A stretch of DNA of 16,757 nt from a bacterium (GTDB lineage Bacteria; Verrucomicrobiota; Verrucomicrobiia; Limisphaerales; J093), in assembly GCA_021784265.1 (NCBI GenBank), contig JAJXTA010000005.1:1-16757 (forward strand), read 5' to 3'. A program made the translations under genes and the position numbers. Of the stretch, positions 13,597 through 16,757 are shown piece by piece; within the stretch, counting starts at the first letter, position 1, and every line of letters starts with the position of its first letter. A model generated the notes under the pieces. That model was not told where the DNA came from, ran no database searches, and saw only the letters and a program-made list of their open reading frames with translations.

Positions 13597-15156
13597 ATGA
13601 AACCTGAAGTCGAGATCTACGATACCACCTTGCGCGACGGCAGCCAAGGCGAGGGGATTAACTTCTCGGTGGCGGACAAACTCCGGATCGCTGAGCGGCT
13701 GGACGCCTTTGGGGTTCATTACATCGAAGGGGGCTGGCCCGGCTCCAACCCCAAGGACATCGAGTTCTTCGCCGAAGCCCGGCGGCGGCGGTTCAAACGC
13801 GCCCGGCTGGCCGCCTTCGGTTCCACCCGACGCAAACAAACCCCCGTCGAAAGCGACGAGCAAGTGCGCCTGCTGCTGGCCGCCGAGACGCCGGTGGTCA
13901 CCGTCTTCGGCAAGACGTGGCTGCTCCATGTCCGCCAGGCGCTCCGCACCACGCCGGAAGAGAACCTGCGGATGATCGCCGACACCGTCCGCTTTCTGAA
14001 GGCCCACCGCCGCCACGTCATCTACGATGCCGAGCACGCCTTCGACGGCTGGAAGGAGGACCCCGACTACGCCCTGGCCAGTTGCCGGGCGGCGGCAGGA
14101 GCCGGAGCCGACCGGATCGTGCTGTGTGACACCAACGGGGGTTGCCTGCCCACTGAGATTGCGGCGATCACCCACGCCGCCCGGACGGGCCTCCAGGGCC
14201 GGTTGGGGATTCATACGCACAACGACACCGGCGTGGGGGTGGCCAACGCCCTGGCCGCCCTGGGGGCCGGGGCCGACCATGCCCAAGGCACCATCAACGG
14301 CTACGGCGAACGAACGGGCAACTGCAACCTCACCAGTCTGATCCCGTTGATCGCCCTCAAGCTGCACCGGCGCTGCGTCCCGCCCGCCGCCCTGCCGAAA
14401 CTGCGCGAGCTCTCCCAGTTCGTCGATGAGATCGCGAATCTGCGCCACGATCCCCGCCAGCCGTGGGTGGGCGCCGCCGCCTTTGCCCATAAGGGCGGCA
14501 TCCACGTCAGCGCGGTGCAGAAGCTGCCGCAATGCTACGAACACATCGACCCGGCGGCGGTCGGCAACAGTCGGCGCGTCCTGGTAAGTGACCTCGCCGG
14601 CCGCAGCAACATCTTGCTCAAGGCCCGCGAGCTGGGCTTCCCCATCCCGAGCGAAACGCCGGAGCTGAAGACCATTCTGGCCCGAATTAAGGAACTGGAA
14701 CACCAGGGCTACGAGTTCGAGGCGGCCGAGGCGTCGCTGGCCCTGCTCATCCGGCGGATCATCAAACATCAGGCACTGCCCTTCACCATCGAGGCCTACC
14801 ATGTCTCGATGCGCCGGGCCGGCGCCACCTCGGTCTGCGAGGCGACCGTCAAACTCCGCGTGGGCGGCGCCGTGGCCCACACCGTCGCCGAGGGGGATGG
14901 GCCGGTGAACGCCTTGGACGGCGCCCTGCGCATGGCCTTGGTCCGCTTCTATCCCCGGCTCCGGGCCGTCCGCCTCACCGACTATAAGGTCCGCATCCTC
15001 GACTCCAGCGGCGGCACCGCGGCCAAGACGCGGGTGCTCATCGAGTCCAGCGATGGAAAGGAAGAGTGGGGGACGGTCGGGGTCAGCGAAAACATCGTCG
15101 AGGCCAGCCTGCAGGCCCTGGTGGACAGCATCGAGTATCGGCTGTTAAAAAGGTGA
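13597..15156 (+). CDS. cimA: (R)-citramalate synthase
   Basis: A 519-residue enzyme of the 2-isopropylmalate synthase/citramalate synthase group. It condenses pyruvate with acetyl-CoA to citramalate, the first step of the threonine-independent route to 2-oxobutyrate and isoleucine. Visible signatures are the catalytic YDTTLRDGSQGEGINFS (8-24), metal-binding HTHNDTG (206-212), GYGERTGNCNL (235-245), AHKGGIHVSAV (297-307), and a C-terminal regulatory LeuA-dimer domain from about residue 400. The IYDTTLRDGSQGEG start, length of about 520 and HVSAV segment fit CimA rather than LeuA or homocitrate synthase. ATG 13597 begins the conserved KPEVEIYDTTLRDG; GTG 13570 would add nine unconserved residues. 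The C-terminal domain suggests isoleucine feedback inhibition, known for the family. The neighbouring genes are unrelated, so it appears to be a single transcription unit. Confidence 0.9.
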   Translation: MKPEVEIYDTTLRDGSQGEGINFSVADKLRIAERLDAFGVHYIEGGWPGSNPKDIEFFAEARRRRFKRARLAAFGSTRRKQTPVESDEQVRLLLAAETPVVTVFGKTWLLHVRQALRTTPEENLRMIADTVRFLKAHRRHVIYDAEHAFDGWKEDPDYALASCRAAAGAGADRIVLCDTNGGCLPTEIAAITHAARTGLQGRLGIHTHNDTGVGVANALAALGAGADHAQGTINGYGERTGNCNLTSLIPLIALKLHRRCVPPAALPKLRELSQFVDEIANLRHDPRQPWVGAAAFAHKGGIHVSAVQKLPQCYEHIDPAAVGNSRRVLVSDLAGRSNILLKARELGFPIPSETPELKTILARIKELEHQGYEFEAAEASLALLIRRIIKHQALPFTIEAYHVSMRRAGATSVCEATVKLRVGGAVAHTVAEGDGPVNALDGALRMALVRFYPRLRAVRLTDYKVRILDSSGGTAAKTRVLIESSDGKEEWGTVGVSENIVEASLQALVDSIEYRLLKR

Positions 15157-15184
15157 TTGACAGCTAGACGATGTGATGTATATT
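15157..15184 (+). promoter_or_regulatory. Predicted promoter of the toxin-antitoxin pair (leaderless type)
   Basis: A perfect -35 box TTGACA (15157-15162) directly follows the cimA stop codon. A 16-bp spacer leads to TATATT (15179-15184, 5/6), and 6 nt (aagcgc) later comes ATG 15191. Transcription should start at the ATG. This is the best promoter in the window and marks the pair as an independent unit. The 6-nt tail is nearly identical to that of the PaaX-type promoter (aagcgt). Confidence 0.65.
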
Positions 15185-15190
15185 AAGCGC

Positions 15191-15628
15191 ATGAAAACGA
15201 ACCGAGCCACCGGCCCGCGCCCGGACCCGCCCACCGCGGCCGCCGCGCCGCACGACGCCACGACGCCCCTCGGCCCGGTGGCGCCGCCCGCCCCTGTCGG
15301 CCCCATGGTCCGCACCCAGATCTACCTCCACCGGCGGGAACACGAATTCCTCCAGGCCGAGGCCACGCGCCGGGGCGAGCCCATGGCGGCGGTGATCCGC
15401 GCCTTGATCCAGGAGAAAATGGACCTGCCCAGCGAGGCCTGGGCCCGCAATCCCATGCTCGCGCCCACCGCCCAGGACCCCGCCTGGGAGGGCCACGAGG
15501 ACGGCGCGATCAACCACGACCACTACGTCCACCGCTCGCCCAAGAAGTACGAGAAACGTGGGCCACGCTGGGTCCCCGCCCCGCCACTGCCGGCGGATTA
15601 TTATCGCGGCCCCGGCGGGCGCGGCTAA
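15191..15628 (+). CDS. Ribbon-helix-helix antitoxin-like protein
   Basis: A 145-residue protein, long for this type. Residues 1-39 are Pro/Ala-rich and probably disordered. RTQIYLHRREHEFLQAEATR (41-60) and GEPMAAVIRALIQEKMD (62-78) give the beta-helix-helix DNA-binding fold of VapB/CopG-like antitoxins. The C-terminal part (AWEGHEDGAINHDHYVHRSP, around 98-117) is of the kind that wraps the toxin. The PIN-domain gene follows after 51 bp, so a VapBC-like pair is likely, with the antitoxin repressing its own promoter. ATG 15191 is chosen over GTG 15173 and ATG 15176 because those overlap the predicted -10 box. ATG 15305, just before the ribbon, is a shorter alternative and would then be part of a compact 107-residue antitoxin. 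Confidence 0.72.
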   Translation: MKTNRATGPRPDPPTAAAAPHDATTPLGPVAPPAPVGPMVRTQIYLHRREHEFLQAEATRRGEPMAAVIRALIQEKMDLPSEAWARNPMLAPTAQDPAWEGHEDGAINHDHYVHRSPKKYEKRGPRWVPAPPLPADYYRGPGGRG

Positions 15629-15679
15629 GCTGGGACCGAGCCGAGTCACGCCACGCCAGGTGGTGATCCGCAAACGGCG

Positions 15680-16120
15680 ATGCACGCTCATCGGGTCTTC
15701 CTCGACGCTTCCTTCTGGATCGCGGTCCGGGACGAGCGGGAGGCGTGCCATACCGGCGCCCGGCAGGCGCTGCTGGAGCTGTTCCGGAACCGCTCGCAGT
15801 TCCTCACCACCACTTTGGTGTTCGCGGAGATCCACGCCTACTTCTCCCGGTCGCTGCCCAAACGCGAGCAGGTGCTGACGGACTTTTGGGAGAACCCCTT
15901 GGTCCATTTCGAGCCGGTCGGCTACGCCGACCAGCAGGCGGCCGTGACGTTGCTCCGGCGGCAACGCGACAAGTCGTATTCGTTTTGCGACGCCGTTTCG
16001 CTCGTGATCCTGCGCCGGCTGGAGGTGCGCCGGGTGGCGAGCTTGGACGATCACTTCCGGCAACTCGGGGAGTTCGAGGTGCTGGGCGGTGCCGGGCCGC
16101 CGGGCGACGAGCGGGAATAA
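15680..16120 (+). CDS. PIN-domain ribonuclease, VapC-like toxin
   Basis: A 146-residue PIN-domain protein with the acidic active site in order: D9 in FLDASFW, E50 in VFAEIH, D104 in SFCDAVSL and D123 in ASLDDHF. PIN toxins cleave RNA in a magnesium-dependent way, often tRNA or rRNA sites. Length and the preceding ribbon-helix-helix gene fit the toxin half of a VapBC-like pair. The C-terminal tail after residue 134 is Gly/Pro/Glu-rich and probably not part of the fold. ATG 15680 places the first catalytic Asp at residue 9, as usual in the family. The gene ends 17 bp before valS, so read-through into that essential gene is possible. No residue of the catalytic set is missing, so the toxin appears intact. 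Confidence 0.82.
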   Translation: MHAHRVFLDASFWIAVRDEREACHTGARQALLELFRNRSQFLTTTLVFAEIHAYFSRSLPKREQVLTDFWENPLVHFEPVGYADQQAAVTLLRRQRDKSYSFCDAVSLVILRRLEVRRVASLDDHFRQLGEFEVLGGAGPPGDERE

Positions 16121-16137
16121 TAACGGTTATCCATCCC

Positions 16138-16757
16138 ATGTCTGAGATTCCGAAAGCCTACGAGCCGCAAGCCGTCGAAGCCAAGTGGTACCGCTACTGG
16201 CTGGACCAGGGCTGCTTTGTTGCCGATCCCGCGTCCCCGAAGCCGGCTTACGCCATCGTGATTCCCCCGCCGAATGTGACCGGGGTGCTGACCCTGGGCC
16301 ATGTTCTCAACAACACGATCCAGGATATTCTGGCCCGCAAAGCCCGGATGGAGGGCAAGGAGGTCCTGTGGCTGCCCGGGACCGACCATGCGGGCATTGC
16401 CACGCAAGCGGTGGTCGAGCGCACGCTGCGCAAGCAGGGCGTCCTCCAGCACCGCGACGATTTGGGCCGGGAGAAGTTCCTGGCCAAGGTCTGGGAATGG
16501 AAAGAGAAACACGGGGGCATCATTATCCAGCAGCTTAAACGGCTGGGGGCTTCGTGCGACTGGACCCGGGAGCGGTTCACCATGGACGCGGCCTATTCCC
16601 GGTGCGTCCAGCGCGTGTTCGTGGACCTCTATCGCAAGGACCTCATCTACCGCGGGCGGCGGATGGTGAACTGGGACCCGGCCGCCCGCACCGCGCTCTC
16701 CGATGAAGAAGTGACCATGACCGAGGAGGCGGGCCAGTTGTGGCATGTGCGCTATCC
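16138..16757 (+). CDS. valS: Valyl-tRNA synthetase, N-terminal part (3' end outside window)
   Basis: An open frame from ATG 16138 runs off the right edge, giving about 206 residues of a protein that is normally 850-950 long. It starts [20 protein letters not shown], then has [20 protein letters not shown] (44-63), which contains the class I HIGH-type motif, [20 protein letters not shown] (73-92) and [16 protein letters not shown] (177-192) leading into the editing domain. The enzyme attaches valine to tRNA-Val in the cytoplasm. The first residue of the HIGH-type motif is Thr (TLGH) rather than the usual His. There is no visible Shine-Dalgarno site and no clear promoter in the 17 bp after the PIN gene; AATAAT at 16116-16121 resembles a -10 box but lacks a -35 partner. 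Confidence 0.95.
   Translation, partial: MSEIPKAYEPQAVEAKWYRYWLDQGCFVADPASPKPAYAIVIPPPNVTGVLTLGHVLNNTIQDILARKARMEGKEVLWLPGTDHAGIATQAVVERTLRKQGVLQHRDDLGREKFLAKVWEWKEKHGGIIIQQLKRLGASCDWTRERFTMDAAYSRCVQRVFVDLYRKDLIYRGRRMVNWDPAARTALSDEEVTMTEEAGQLWHVRY

Noticed and set aside
13522..14880. Long minus-strand open frame (452 codons) opposite cimA
   Set aside because: It lies fully antisense to an unmistakable citramalate synthase; long antisense frames are expected in GC-rich genes, and its translation shows no recognisable domain.

Overview
The window looks like a chromosomal stretch from a GC-rich member of the Verrucomicrobiota, probably close to the Limisphaerales/Pedosphaera-type lineages. The grounds are a prepilin with the [15 protein letters not shown]...[13 protein letters not shown]-terminus common in that group, a Tat-exported aldo/keto reductase beside a Gfo/Idh/MocA oxidoreductase, a secreted propeller protein, an anchored HEAT-repeat protein and a general lack of strong Shine-Dalgarno sites. 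The placement is inferred from family resemblance; no rRNA or other phylogenetic marker lies inside, apart from the first third of valS.

Layout. Positions 2-511 hold the 3' end of an unrecognised helical protein, which overlaps tail-to-tail with a PaaX-type regulator on the minus strand (483-1304). A 318-bp divergent region follows, with a near-perfect 36-bp palindrome (1341-1376) touching the predicted regulator promoter. A plus-strand block then encodes a secreted propeller protein (1623-3626), a small CPXCG cysteine-rich protein (3799-3978) and an HrpB-type helicase (4020-6734). A second copy of the palindrome (6744-6779) starts 9 bp after the helicase stop. Next come a minus-strand Tat-exported aldo/keto reductase, a divergent prepilin-like protein, a minus-strand Gfo/Idh/MocA oxidoreductase and a divergent HEAT-repeat protein. 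A G-rich tandem tract (10330-10376) sits between the last two.

The right third holds a phosphate pair (DUF47/PhoU-like protein plus PiT transporter), citramalate synthase (cimA, a route into isoleucine), a compact ribbon-helix-helix/PIN toxin-antitoxin pair, and the start of valyl-tRNA synthetase (valS), which runs off the window.

I see no CRISPR array, insertion sequence, prophage or tRNA. Most genes are ordinary. The least explained signals are non-coding: (1) the two-copy 36-bp palindrome, (2) four genes with promoters whose -10 box ends only 6-7 nt before the start codon, which predicts leaderless mRNAs, and (3) the G-run tract. All promoter and terminator calls are by eye.
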